Shown here piece after piece: positions 7,892 through 16,092 of a DNA stretch of 64,000 nucleotides. The stretch comes from JALZKA01 sp963725035 (lineage in GTDB: Bacteria; Actinomycetota; Thermoleophilia; Solirubrobacterales; 70-9): contig CAVRWX010000018.1 in assembly GCA_963725035.1 (NCBI GenBank), positions 558,001 through 622,000 on the forward strand, written 5' to 3'. The notes under the pieces are model-generated. The model was given only the letters and a program-made list of their open reading frames with translations. It made no database searches and was not told the DNA's origin. The position numbers and the translations under genes were made by a program. Position 1 is the stretch's first letter; every line of letters starts with the position of its first letter.

Positions 7892-8227
7892 ATGCACCGG
7901 CACCTTGGGTACGCGAGCGCTATCGCGGCTGCCACGACCTTGATCGCACTCGGAACCAGCGTTGCGGCGCCAGCTGCGTATGACGCCGCCACCAAACGCG
8001 GCTGTGACGCCGACCAAATCGAGCTCGGCGGGCGCGAGTACGTCTTCCACAAGCATCACATGTCGTGCGAGCGGGCCAAGCGCTACGCCCACCACGTCTA
8101 CAACTCGAATGGAAACTGGGAGCCACGAAACTTCAACTGCCGGTCGGGAAGCAACTTCAACCAAGGCGCTTTCTGTCAGAAGCGCGTCGGCCAGAACGAG
8201 AGCTTTGGCTGGCATCCCTTCGACTGA
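7892..8227 (+). CDS. Small secreted protein with conserved-looking cysteines
   Basis: 111 residues. The signal peptide is MHRHLGYASAIAAATTLIAL with cleavage probably after AAPAA. The mature part of about 80 residues has Cys in RGCDAD, MSCERAKRYA, NFNCRSG and FCQKR, which could form two disulfides, plus a His-rich patch (FHKHHMSC). The ribosome site aggaaggg is 6-7 bases before the ATG. It lies inside the putative island and has its own promoter-like sequence. No enzyme family is recognised. An extracellular effector or binding protein is possible, but this is speculation. Confidence 0.68.
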   Translation: MHRHLGYASAIAAATTLIALGTSVAAPAAYDAATKRGCDADQIELGGREYVFHKHHMSCERAKRYAHHVYNSNGNWEPRNFNCRSGSNFNQGAFCQKRVGQNESFGWHPFD

Positions 8228-8348
8228 GCACCCAGGTTCGACCCGACCATCAAAAGGTTCGGGCCGTAGGCGATTCTCGAACGAGAGTAGGGCAATCATT
8301 CGTATGTTGAGGAAGTCGGCGGTGGCGCGGTTCAGAGGTGGCTTGGGT

Positions 8349-8369
8349 GTTCAAGTCCCTCCTCCGGCA
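8349..8369 (+). repeat. attR-like copy of the tRNA 3' end
   Basis: An exact 21-base copy of 4761-4781. The bases before it (aggtggcttgggt) do not continue the tRNA, so this is not a second tRNA gene. It is only the 3' fragment, as left at the far end of tRNA-integrated elements. Confidence 0.6.
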
Positions 8370-8382
8370 CTACTCTGAAGCC

Positions 8383-8655
8383 ATGAGCTCCTTCGTCGGC
8401 AGAATCCTTGGAGCTATCAAGCTTCTGGCAAGGGACAATCGCATCCCTAAACCGCTCCGCTGGATCGCTGGCTTCGGCTTGCTTCCCATTCCGGGGCCAA
8501 TTGATGAAGCGGTGCTCCTGCTTCTCGCACCCCTCTTCTTGGCCTTCTATCGTGAGCCGCTGCGAGAGGCCTGGCGCGTGGCAGAACCTAGGACGAGCGA
8601 CAAGCCCTGGCAAGCTAACGCCCCAGCGGATCAGGCCGGGGCGTTATTCCCGTAG
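8383..8655 (+). CDS. Small membrane protein (YkvA/DUF1232-like)
   Basis: 90 residues from the ATG at 8383: MSSFVGRILGAIKLLARDNR, then IPKPLRWIAGFGLLPIPGPI and the hydrophobic DEAVLLLLAPLFLAFYR. The short form with an I/L-P-x-P-G-P-I-D turn leading into a membrane helix resembles DUF1232/YkvA proteins. The frame is open upstream into the att-like repeat, but that part does not look like protein. The last 13 codons overlap a hairpin (8617-8645), so the C-terminus may not be native. Function unknown. Confidence 0.6.
   Translation: MSSFVGRILGAIKLLARDNRIPKPLRWIAGFGLLPIPGPIDEAVLLLLAPLFLAFYREPLREAWRVAEPRTSDKPWQANAPADQAGALFP
8617..8645 (+). terminator. Perfect 8-bp hairpin, terminator-like
   Basis: aacgcccc pairs perfectly with ggggcgtt across a 13-base loop, followed by attccc. 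It sits at the very end of the preceding ORF. The 19 bases aacgccccagcggatcagg also occur at 7777-7795 without the second arm, so this element was partly duplicated. Confidence 0.5.
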
Positions 8656-8738
8656 TTCTCCCGGAGCGTCTGCGGATTTCCTCCTTTGCGGGATACACGA
8701 ACCCCTAGCCTGGGAGGCCCAACCAAAGGAGGCCGACA

Positions 8739-9011
8739 ATGGTCTTGAGCACGGTGAAGGTCGAGGATTTTGATCGCTTCTGGGCGGTGTTCTCCTCCAA
8801 GGGCGCCGAAAAGCGGAAGCAGCACGGCAGCAACGGCTCACACGTCTTCCGAGACCCCAGTGACGACAGCCGCCTCTGGGTGGTCTTCGACATGAACGAA
8901 TCGGCCTATCAAGATCTGCTCAGCGACCCCGAGATGCCTGCGATCTTCCAAGAGGCCGGATTGCTGGGAAGGCCTGAAGGCGTGGAGCTGATCAAGGAGC
9001 ACGAGGCGTAG
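8739..9011 (+). CDS. Small protein of the dimeric alpha/beta barrel type (ABM-like)
   Basis: 90 residues. VLSTVKVEDFDRFWAVFSS, LWVVFDMNESAYQDLLSDP and IFQEAGLLGRPEGVELI have the strand-helix-strand pattern of antibiotic-biosynthesis-monooxygenase-like ferredoxin folds. These dimerise around a small ligand. The ribosome site is very strong (aaaggagg, 6 bases from the ATG), so good expression is likely. The assignment is from pattern only. No catalytic residues can be named. Confidence 0.6.
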   Translation: MVLSTVKVEDFDRFWAVFSSKGAEKRKQHGSNGSHVFRDPSDDSRLWVVFDMNESAYQDLLSDPEMPAIFQEAGLLGRPEGVELIKEHEA

Positions 9012-9017
9012 GCGCGC

Positions 9018-9125
9018 TCAGCCCGGGGTGAGGTTGACGGTCGGCGTACCGAGGAGCCACTTGGCCTCGCGGATGCCGGTCGTCATCGCCCCGTCCGCCG
9101 TGGAATGGCGCGTGCGCGAGGTCAT
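9018..9125 (-). CDS. Possible 35-residue ORF or 3' remnant of a lost gene
   Basis: The minus strand gives a short ORF from the ATG at 9125 ending EAKWLLGTPTVNLTPG. The sequence reads like the natural C-terminus of a larger protein. A decayed relative on the same strand at about 4551-4605 can be read AKRLLR and, one base over, PTVGLTPG before a stop. Both lie next to a SnoaL-like gene. It could be a real peptide or two remnants of one gene family. I do not recognise the parent. Confidence 0.25.
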   Translation of the reverse strand: MTSRTRHSTADGAMTTGIREAKWLLGTPTVNLTPG

Positions 9126-9136
9126 ACTTCACTCTG

Positions 9137-9538
9137 ATGTCGCAGGAGAACGTCGAGCAATACCGCCGACTGGCTGAAGCCTTCGAAAGACGCGACTTGG
9201 ATGCCTTCCTCGAGCTCTTCGCTCCCGAGGCGGAGTTTGCGCCTCGAAGCGCGGCGGTGCATGGCGGCAGCCCATTTCGCGGCCACGACGGGATCCGAAG
9301 CTGGTGGGAGAGCATGTTTTCGGTGTTCTCGGAGTACGCCGCAGAGATCGATGAGGTGCGAGACCTCGGAGATGTGACGTTCGGACGAGCGCGTCTCCTC
9401 GGCCGTGGCACCGGTAGCGGTGTCGCGGTGGAGCAGGCGCAGTGGCACGTCGTCAAGTGGCAAGATGGCGTGGTCGTCCATTGGCGCACCTTCCCGAGCG
9501 AAGCTGAAGCCCTCGAAGCTGCCGGGCTGTCGGAGTAG
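9137..9538 (+). CDS. SnoaL-like / NTF2-superfamily protein
   Basis: 133 residues: MSQENVEQYRRLAEAFERRD, FRGHDGIRSWWESMFSVF, and the ending EALEAAGLSE, the same plan as the protein at 4144-4548. The core FRGHDGIRSWW is the usual helix-to-strand turn of this family. It lacks clear ketosteroid-isomerase catalytic Asp/Tyr positions that I could assign, so it may be a binding protein. The ATG at 9137 follows gtcatacttcactctg with no strong ribosome site. Confidence 0.8.
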   Translation: MSQENVEQYRRLAEAFERRDLDAFLELFAPEAEFAPRSAAVHGGSPFRGHDGIRSWWESMFSVFSEYAAEIDEVRDLGDVTFGRARLLGRGTGSGVAVEQAQWHVVKWQDGVVVHWRTFPSEAEALEAAGLSE

Positions 9539-9580
9539 GCGTTTGCTCCAGGTGCCGCCGTCTCTCAGTAGGGTTGCGCC

Positions 9581-10072
9581 ATGTCTCAGGTGAACCTCGA
9601 AATGGACCTCGATGCGCCGGTCGAAGGCGTGTTCGAGGCGATGGCGGACCACGCGCGCTACGACCGGTTCCGCCCGATCGGCACCTCGGAGCTCATCAAG
9701 GAGGGCGCGAACGACCGCAACGGGGTCGGCGCCGTCCGCAGGCTCAAGGCGTGGCCGCTGCGCTTCGACGAGGAGATCACCGCGTATGAGTGGCCCAGCC
9801 GCCTCGACTACCTGATCATCGATGTGAATGGACCTCTCGAGCACGACGGTGGCTCCATCCGGTTCGAGCCGACGGCGTCCGGCACGCACGTGCTATGGAC
9901 ATCGACCTTCCGGATCACAACACCACTGGTGGGAGGCCTGCTCGGCGCAGCGTTCGGGTTCGGCCTCAAGCGGTCGTTCACCAAGATGCTCGAGGACGCC
10001 GCGCGCCTCGCCTCGGCGCCGACCCCGTCGGAAGCTGGGACTTTGAGCCCGGCTGCGACCGAACGACCCTGA
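9581..10072 (+). CDS. SRPBCC-family (START-like) protein
   Basis: 163 residues: VNLEMDLDAPVEGVFEAMAD, then YDRFRPIGTSELIKEG, then RRLKAWPLRFDEEITAYEWP and VLWTSTFRITTPLVGG. This is the polyketide-cyclase/dehydrase SRPBCC pattern, with the N-terminal strand-helix and the long C-terminal helix (KRSFTKMLEDAARLA). These proteins bind hydrophobic ligands in a deep pocket. Its stop overlaps the start of the next membrane protein (CTGA), suggesting coupled translation. Confidence 0.82.
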   Translation: MSQVNLEMDLDAPVEGVFEAMADHARYDRFRPIGTSELIKEGANDRNGVGAVRRLKAWPLRFDEEITAYEWPSRLDYLIIDVNGPLEHDGGSIRFEPTASGTHVLWTSTFRITTPLVGGLLGAAFGFGLKRSFTKMLEDAARLASAPTPSEAGTLSPAATERP

Positions 10073-10731
10073 ACCTCGAAGCATTTGCCTTGGCCGTGGT
10101 TTGCGCGGTCCGTCCCGCCGCCCTGGCATCCGTCTATGCCCTGCTCGCGTCATCGACGCCCGCGAGGCCCCTCGCCGTTTACACGATCGCCAGCCTGGTT
10201 ACCGGCGCGTTCGCCGGTGCGATCGTCGTGCTGGCTTTGCACGGAGTGTGGCTGGAGACCGGGACCTCAACGGCCAACTCGATCATCGAGCTTGCCGGCG
10301 GTGCTGCGGCGCTGGGCTTTGCCGCGGGGATTGCGACCGGCCGGCTACGAGGAGGCTCCCGATCTGAGCGCTCGACAGGTGACCCCCGTATCGCAAGGCA
10401 ACTGCGGAACCCGTCGCTGCGCGTGGCGGCTGCAGCCGGCGTCGCGACCCACCTCCCGGGGCTCCTCTACCTGTTGGGCCTGAACGCGATCGCCGCCGGC
10501 GACCCGCCTGTCGGCGAGGGACTTCTCGCCGTGCTCATCTTCGATGTGATCTGGCTGACGATCCCGATTTTCGCGCTCGTCGTAAGCATCCGCCGCCCCG
10601 AGGCCGCCCGCGCCGCGATCGGCCGCGTATCGGCTTGGATGGTGAGTCATCAGAACGCCATTCTGATCTTCATCTTCAGCGGTGCCGGCATCTACTTCGT
10701 CGCCAGGGGCCTGGCGCACCTCCTGGCCTAG
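10069..10731 (+). CDS. GAP/Sap-family membrane protein (LysE-like), probable CTG start
   Basis: About 220 residues with six hydrophobic segments: FALAVVCAVRPAALASVYAL, then AVYTIASLVTGAFAGAIVV, then LPGLLYLLGLNAIAAG, and a C-terminal pair. This is the pattern of GAP (Sap) proteins, relatives of the LysE exporters; the mycobacterial member helps export glycopeptidolipid or sulfolipid. The natural N-terminus (NLEAFALAVVCAVRP) begins right at CTG 10069, which overlaps the SRPBCC stop as CTGA. No ATG, GTG or TTG precedes the first segment in frame. Alternatives are TTG at 10090 or GTG at 10096, which would shorten the first helix. Confidence 0.75.
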   Translation: MNLEAFALAVVCAVRPAALASVYALLASSTPARPLAVYTIASLVTGAFAGAIVVLALHGVWLETGTSTANSIIELAGGAAALGFAAGIATGRLRGGSRSERSTGDPRIARQLRNPSLRVAAAAGVATHLPGLLYLLGLNAIAAGDPPVGEGLLAVLIFDVIWLTIPIFALVVSIRRPEAARAAIGRVSAWMVSHQNAILIFIFSGAGIYFVARGLAHLLA

Positions 10732-10749
10732 CGTCTCGCCGCGGGGCCG

Positions 10750-11766
10750 CTACTCGCGTTCGGGCTCGGGATCGAGGACGTTTCGCTGGGTGAGCGTGTA
10801 GAGAAGCGCGATCGATGGGATCACCAGGATCACCGCAGCTACGAAGACGACCAGGACCATCGTCATGGTCGCGTCGGCGCCCGCGCCCGCCGAGATCGTC
10901 AGGTCGGTCGGCAGGAGGTACGGGTACTGCGCCACCCCCCAGCCCCAGATGATCGCGACCACGGCGCCGACCGCAAGCTCGCGCGCGCCGCGCCGCGCCG
11001 CGCGCCGAAGCAACACGAGAGCGCCCAAACCGCAGACCGCCGAGAGAATGACGAGCGGGATGCCCTCGCTGGTGAGGCCGTCGTAGACGTATCGCGCGTC
11101 TTCTTTGAGGATGAAGATGCCGGCAAGCGCGATCGCGCCGGTGCCAACGGCGGCGGCCATGGCCCGGGCCCGGAAGTAGCTCTCGAGGTCGTCGTCGTTC
11201 GTGCGGCGCGCGTCGCTGACCAGGAACACCGCCGCCAGGTAGGCGCCGGTGGCGACGAAGAGGACTCCGACTATCACCGAAACCGGGTTCAGCCAGCTCG
11301 AGACGGGGTCGCCTGCGGCATTGCCCACCGGGACGCGCCCCGAGGCGACCGCCCCGACGACCGTGCCCATGAAGAACGGCGTGATCACGGATGAAGCCGC
11401 GAACAGGTGCTCGGAGAAGCGCCGAGCACCCAGCCGGTCGGCGGACTCGTGGAAAGCGAAGCCGGCCCCGCGCAGGACGATCCCGAGCGCGGCGAGGCAG
11501 AGCGGGATGAAGAGCGTGGACATGACCGCCTCGAACGCGGCCGAGAATCCGGTCCACAGAACGACGAGGATGAAGATCAGCCAGACGTGGTTTGCCTCCC
11601 ACACCGGCCCGATCGCCCGGTCGATGAGATGCCGGGCGCGCTCGCCCCTCTCCCCGCCGCCGCTGACAAGTGCCCAGAACCCTGCCCCGAAGTCGGCTCC
11701 CCCGAAAACGGCGTAGAGCGTGACTCCGACCCAGAGCACGGCGGCGACTGCATCTGCCTCGCTCAC
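10750..11766 (-). CDS. cydB: Cytochrome bd quinol oxidase subunit II
   Basis: 338 residues, normal length. AVFGGADFGAGFWALVSGG near the N-terminus and the GPVWEANHVWLIFILVVLW block are hallmarks of CydB. The remaining hydrophobic segments fit eight to nine membrane helices. It forms the bd oxidase with CydA, reducing oxygen with quinol without pumping protons and tolerating low oxygen. The ATG overlaps the cydA stop by four bases. It is the last gene of the eight-gene minus-strand cluster starting near 22486 and is intact, unlike its upstream partners. Confidence 0.95.
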   Translation of the reverse strand: MSEADAVAAVLWVGVTLYAVFGGADFGAGFWALVSGGGERGERARHLIDRAIGPVWEANHVWLIFILVVLWTGFSAAFEAVMSTLFIPLCLAALGIVLRGAGFAFHESADRLGARRFSEHLFAASSVITPFFMGTVVGAVASGRVPVGNAAGDPVSSWLNPVSVIVGVLFVATGAYLAAVFLVSDARRTNDDDLESYFRARAMAAAVGTGAIALAGIFILKEDARYVYDGLTSEGIPLVILSAVCGLGALVLLRRAARRGARELAVGAVVAIIWGWGVAQYPYLLPTDLTISAGAGADATMTMVLVVFVAAVILVIPSIALLYTLTQRNVLDPEPERE

Positions 11767-13166
11767 GCCGAGCCTCCAGGAGTCTCAGAGGGTGGGTCGT
11801 CACGCGGTCCGTATGGGACCTGGACGGAGTCAGCCGGCGTCTCGCGCCACCGCTGAGCCATCCTTCGCAACACAACGACGGTCGCGGTGCCGAGCAACGC
11901 GTAGAGGACCAGCACGATCGAGAACGTCACCCAGACGCCGCTCGCCCCCGTGATCGCGTCCTCCGTGCGCATCACTCCCTGAACGATCCAGGGTTGTCGC
12001 CCGACCTCGGTCACGATCCAGCCACACTCCATCGCAACGATCGCTGCCACACCCGAGACGGCGACCGCCCGGAGGAACCATCTTCGTCTGCGGGATGTCT
12101 CGCTTGCGCCACCAGGCGATGCCGAGCCAGAGGCCTAGGCCCATGAGGGCCGTGCCGATCCCCACCATTGCGTCGAACGACAGGTGGAGCAAGGTGTTTG
12201 CCGGCGGGCGCTCGTCTGGCGGGACTGTGTCGAGGCCGATCACCTCGGTGTCGGTCGAGAAACCAACGAGCCACGAATCGAGCCCGGGGATGCCGATGCC
12301 GCCCTTCACGCCGTCATCGGTGCAGATGCCGCCTAGGTACTCGGTCACGTCCCGATGGGTGTGCTCGACGCACTCCATCGCCGCGAACTTGATCGGCTGG
12401 TCCTTGGCAATTGCCCGCGCGGCCGCATCGCCGACCGCGAACTGGATCGGGGTCACGATCGCCGCCACGGTCAGCGGGATCAAGAGGCCAAGGCGATGGT
12501 GGCGATCGCGCCTGCCGCGCATCATCCCGACCGCGTAGACGGATGCGATCAGGAAGCCGGTGACGATGTAGGCGGCGAGGATCATGTGCGGGACCTCGTA
12601 AGGGACCGCGTCGTTGAAGATCACCTTCATCGGCTCGACGTCAGTGACGTTGCCGGCCGCGTCCATCGTGAAGCCGCCCGGCTGGTTCATCCAGCCGTTG
12701 ACGGCGACGACGGAGAATGCCCGCCGATGCCGCACACAACGATCGGGACGCCGGTCCAGAAATGCGCCCAACCGCTCATCCGCTTCCAGCCGAAGATATA
12801 GATCGCGATGAAGATCGCCTCGAGGAAGAAGAAGATTCCCTCGATCGCGAACAGGATTCCGAAGACCTCGCCGAAGCGACCGGTGAACGCCGGCCATAGG
12901 AGCCCGAACTCGAACGAGAGCACCGTGCCAGTGACCGCCCCGACAGCGAAGGTGACCGCGGCGACCTTCGACCAGCGCTGGGCGAGTTCCAGCGCCACCG
13001 GATCGTCCTTCTTCAGACCGATGTAGTTGGCGATCAGCATCATCGCCGGGAAGGCGACTCCGATGCAGGCGAGAATGATGTGAAAGCCGAGGGTGAACGC
13101 CATCTGGCTCCGAGCCGGCAGAAGCTCGGGCGACTCGGCCGCCAGATAGGTCAGCGCGTCAAGCAT
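11763..13166 (-). CDS. cydA: Cytochrome bd quinol oxidase subunit I, two frameshifts
   Basis: Three frames add up to about 467 residues, the usual CydA length. ARSQMAFTLGFHIILACIG carries the haem-ligand His (residue 29), and VNGWMNQPGGF opens the quinol-binding Q loop. PHMILAAYIVTGFLIAS and the end IVTEVGRQPWIVQGVMRTED are also typical. The frame changes near 12718 and near 12080, each repairable by one base. The Q loop is of the short type. The stop overlaps the cydB ATG (ATGA), and the start overlaps the end of the glutamate-synthase-like gene by 8 bases. The clean motifs on both sides of each shift argue for sequence error, not decay. Confidence 0.9.
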
Positions 13167-14791
13167 GCGACGCGGGCGGCGCGGCTCCTACCTCGGGTCG
13201 GAACCTGTCTGCGGACGCCTGGTCCCAGTAGCGCTGGAACCGCTCGGGGGCGGTGCCTTCGCGAGCTGCCCAGGGTTGATCCGCGGATAGATCTCGTCCA
13301 GGCGGCGGATTTCGGTGTGGCTGATCCGCCTGTAGAGCCTGTCGGGCCGAGCTCGCTCGGATGGTCAGCTCCGGCCGCGGCGATCATCTCGGCGACGGCG
13401 TGGACCGTGTTGCGGTGGAAGTGGTGGACGCGCTCGGCCTTGTCGGACACGACGAGCGCGCGTTGGAGCTTCGGGTCCTGCGTGGTGACCCCGACCGGGC
13501 AGCGATTGGTGTGGCAGCGCTGGGCCTGGATGCAGCCGACCGACATCATGAACGCGCGGGCGGAGTTGCACCCAATCGGCGCCGAGGCCCATCGCTTCGC
13601 AGATGAGCGCCGCCGTGACCAGCTTGCCGCTGGCTCCGACGCGCATCTCGTCGCGGATTCCGGCGCCGACAAGCGTGTTGTGGACCAGGGTCAGGCCCTC
13701 GAGGAGCGGCGCGCCCATCGCGTTGGAGAACTCCAGCGGAGCCGCGCCGGTGCCGCCTTCGCCACCGTCGACGACGATGAAGTCGGCGTGGATGCCGGTC
13801 TCGAGCATGGCTTTGACGATCGCCATGAACTCGCGCGGGTCGCCGATGCAGATCTTGAATCCGACCGGCTTGCCGCCGGACAGCTCGCGCAGCTGGGCGA
13901 TGAACGCGGTCATCTCACGAGGGGTGGAGAACGCCTTGTGGTAGGTCGGGGACTCGACGTCCTTGCCCTCTGCGACGAGGCGCGTCTCGGCGATCTCGCG
14001 GGTGACCTTGGCGCCCGGCAGGATGCCGCCGTGGCCGGGCTTCGCGCCCTGCGAGACCTTGATCTCGATCATCTTCACCTGCGGCTGAGTGGCCTTCTCG
14101 GCGAACGTCTCGGGGTCGAAGCTCGCCGTCCTGGGTGCGGCAGCCGAAGTAGCCCGTCCCGAGCTGCCAGATCAGGTCGCCGCCGTTCTCGCGGTGATAG
14201 GGGGAGATGCTGCCTTCGCCGGTGTCGTGGGCGAAGTTGCCCATCTTCGCCCCCTGGTTCATCGCCCGGATCGCCGGCGCGCCGAGCGCTCCGAAGCTCA
14301 TCGCCGAGATGTTGAGGATCGACGCCGAGTAGGGCTGCGTGCAGTCCGGCCCGCCGACGGTCGTGCGCAGCATGCCCACCGGGTCCTCGGCCACCGGGCG
14401 GGTGGAGATCGAATGCGCGAGCCACGAGTAGCCGGGCGCGTTGACGTCGATCTCGGTGCCGAACGGCTTCTTGTCGTCGACGTTCTTCGCGCGCTGGTAG
14501 ATCACCGAGCGCTGGTCGCGGTTGAACGGCCGTCCGTCCTCGTCGCTCTCGACCAGGTACTGGTGGAGCTCCGGGCCCATGCCCTCGATCAGGAACCGCA
14601 GATGGCCGACGACCGGGTAGTTGCGCAGGATGCTGTGCCGCTTCTGGATCACGTCCCAGAGCCCGAGCAGCGCCAGCGGCACGAAGATCAGCTCGAGCCA
14701 CCACAAGAGCGGGTCGATGAAGCCCAGGCCGACGATCGCGAGCGCGAGGACGATCGTGAGCCCACCAGACCTTGTGCCCGATCTTCTCCAT
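13159..14791 (-). CDS. FMN-binding glutamate-synthase-family protein, several frameshifts
   Basis: A protein of about 543 residues spread over several frames. The start MEKIGHKVWW is followed by two membrane segments (LTIVLALAIVGLGFIDPLLW and ELIFVPLALLGLWDV). Then comes the GltB-type FMN domain: NISAMSFGALGAPAIRAM, KVSQGAKPGHGGILPGAKVT, FIVVDGGEGGTGAAPLEF. The 3Fe-4S box is CIQAQRCHTNRCPVGV. It lacks the glutaminase domain of full GOGAT, so ammonia transfer from glutamine is unlikely. Stand-alone membrane-anchored versions have unclear substrates. Shifts lie near 14765, 14125, 13570, 13345 and 13270. The end REGTAPERFQRYWDQAS runs to a stop at 13159 that overlaps cydA. Confidence 0.8.
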
Positions 14792-14825
14792 CGCTTGTGC
14801 CTTTCTCGGTTAGAGCCCTGCCGGC

Positions 14826-16068
14826 TCAGTCGAAGACGTGTCCGTGCTCGTAGCGCTCGTCGGCGCCGGCGGCCGCGGTCAGCGAGGCGACGTTGTCGCG
14901 GGTGAAGAACCCCTCGTAGTGGTGGCAGCGCTCGATGTACTCCGTGATCAGCATCGAGTACTCGGAGCTCTTCGAGAAGATCTGCTTCAGGTTCGGATCG
15001 TCCTTGCACTCCCCGACCACGTGGGCGAGGAACTTGGGTCCCCATCTCTGCGAGCTGGCGGACGACGTAGTCGACGTTCTTCTCGTCGACGACGTGGCCG
15101 TCCTGGACCGCGTAGGCCATGTGGTGCATGCGGCGGCCGAAGTTGCGGACGAAGTCCTCGGTCGGCATCGGCAGGTTCTCGAACGAGTTCGCGAACGCCG
15201 GCGTGTTGTTGGCGGTGAACACCCGGGCCGGCGACTTCTTGTCGTCGTCGATGTCCGGATGCCGCGTGACGTTCGTCGAGGAGTTCATCTCGACGATGTT
15301 GTAGGCGCCCCAGAAGTAGTACGGGACCATCGTCAGGTACTCGAGGATCGCGCTCTCGCGGTCGCCGGCGAGGATCCGGGTCGCCATGTGATCGATCCCG
15401 AGCACGAGGTCCGCGATGCCGTGCTCGGCCTGCAGCGCTGCGGCCTGCTCGAGCTTCTCCTGGTCGTCGGCGTCCAGCTCCAGCGGGTCCCCGAGCTCGA
15501 GCGCGTCGAGGTCGTCGATGTCGACGTCGACGTAGCCGACCCGGTTGTACGTGTAGTCGGACAGGAACGTGAAGCCGAGGTGCTCGCGGCAGTAGAAGTC
15601 GTTGAGCGAGTCGCCGTCGTAGACGAAGCGGATGCTCTGCGGCTCGAGCGCGTCGCGCACGGCCGAGAGCGAGTCGGCGGCGTAGACCTCGCCGACGTAG
15701 CGGGCGTTCGGCTTGCGAGCGGAGAGCGGGTACATCATGTTCCACTGCGTCATCCGGTCCTCGTAGTCCAGGCTCAGCGGCTCGAGCACGAACAGCCGGG
15801 GGAACTCGGGCTGGGACTGAAGGACGTAGATCCGTGTGGGTGGAGCTGGCCCGGCGCGGCCTGCGAAGCGGTAGGGGCCCATCGCCGTCAGCTCGGCGAG
15901 GTAGTTGACCGCGTCGCCGTGCTCGACCTGGACGACGACGCCGCGCATGTCGCCGACGATCTCGTCGAGCCCGCATTCCGTGCGGCGCTCGTAGATCTTC
16001 GGGACGTACTCGTCGAAGAACGGTGAGTTCTCCTTGTCGCCCATCGGCGCGTAGTTGGCGAGATCCAT
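14826..16068 (-). CDS. HPPD-like VOC-fold dioxygenase candidate, one frameshift
   Basis: About 413 residues. After an N-terminal half with no clear match there is a VOC-type half with three possible metal ligands in the HPPD order: LGIDHMATRI, RRMHHMAYAV and YIERCHHYEGFF. The last resembles the Glu-bearing helix of 4-hydroxyphenylpyruvate dioxygenase. The frame changes near 15040, between VVRQLAEMG and FLAHVVGECKDDPNLKQIFS. It starts 24 bases after the ThDP enzyme and ends 34 bases before the glutamate-synthase-like gene. The substrate is unknown, and it is probably not tyrosine catabolic, given these neighbours. Family placement is moderate. Confidence 0.5.
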
Positions 16069-16092
16069 GGCTCAGCTCCCTTTCTGGTCGTC

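Larger units (their letters stand above)
4761..8369. mobile_element. Putative small tRNA-targeted genomic island without visible integrase
   Basis: The segment is bounded by an exact 21-bp direct repeat of the tRNA 3' end (4761-4781 and 8349-8369). This is the arrangement left when a tyrosine integrase inserts an element into a tRNA gene and the 3' part is rebuilt. Inside are two related membrane proteins, an Ig-like repeat protein and a secreted Cys protein, all of accessory type. No integrase, excisionase or replication gene is recognisable, so it would be a remnant, a cargo-only cassette or a satellite mobilised in trans. If the segment is removed, the tRNA is followed 13 bases later by the ORF at 8383. 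Confidence 0.5.

Noticed and set aside
8338..8369. A second tRNA gene at the tRNA-like repeat
   Set aside because: Only the T-arm half and acceptor 3' strand are present. No D arm, anticodon arm or 5' acceptor strand precedes it.
14935..16026. A 363-residue plus-strand frame antisense to the HPPD-like gene
   Set aside because: Val/Asp/Arg-rich mirror of high-GC codon bias, with no domains, and the opposite strand is clearly coding.
13915..16068. A 717-residue frame joining the HPPD-like and glutamate-synthase-like proteins
   Set aside because: The join (residues about 345-440) is nonsense between two independent, well-formed proteins whose own start and stop codons lie in the neighbouring frames.
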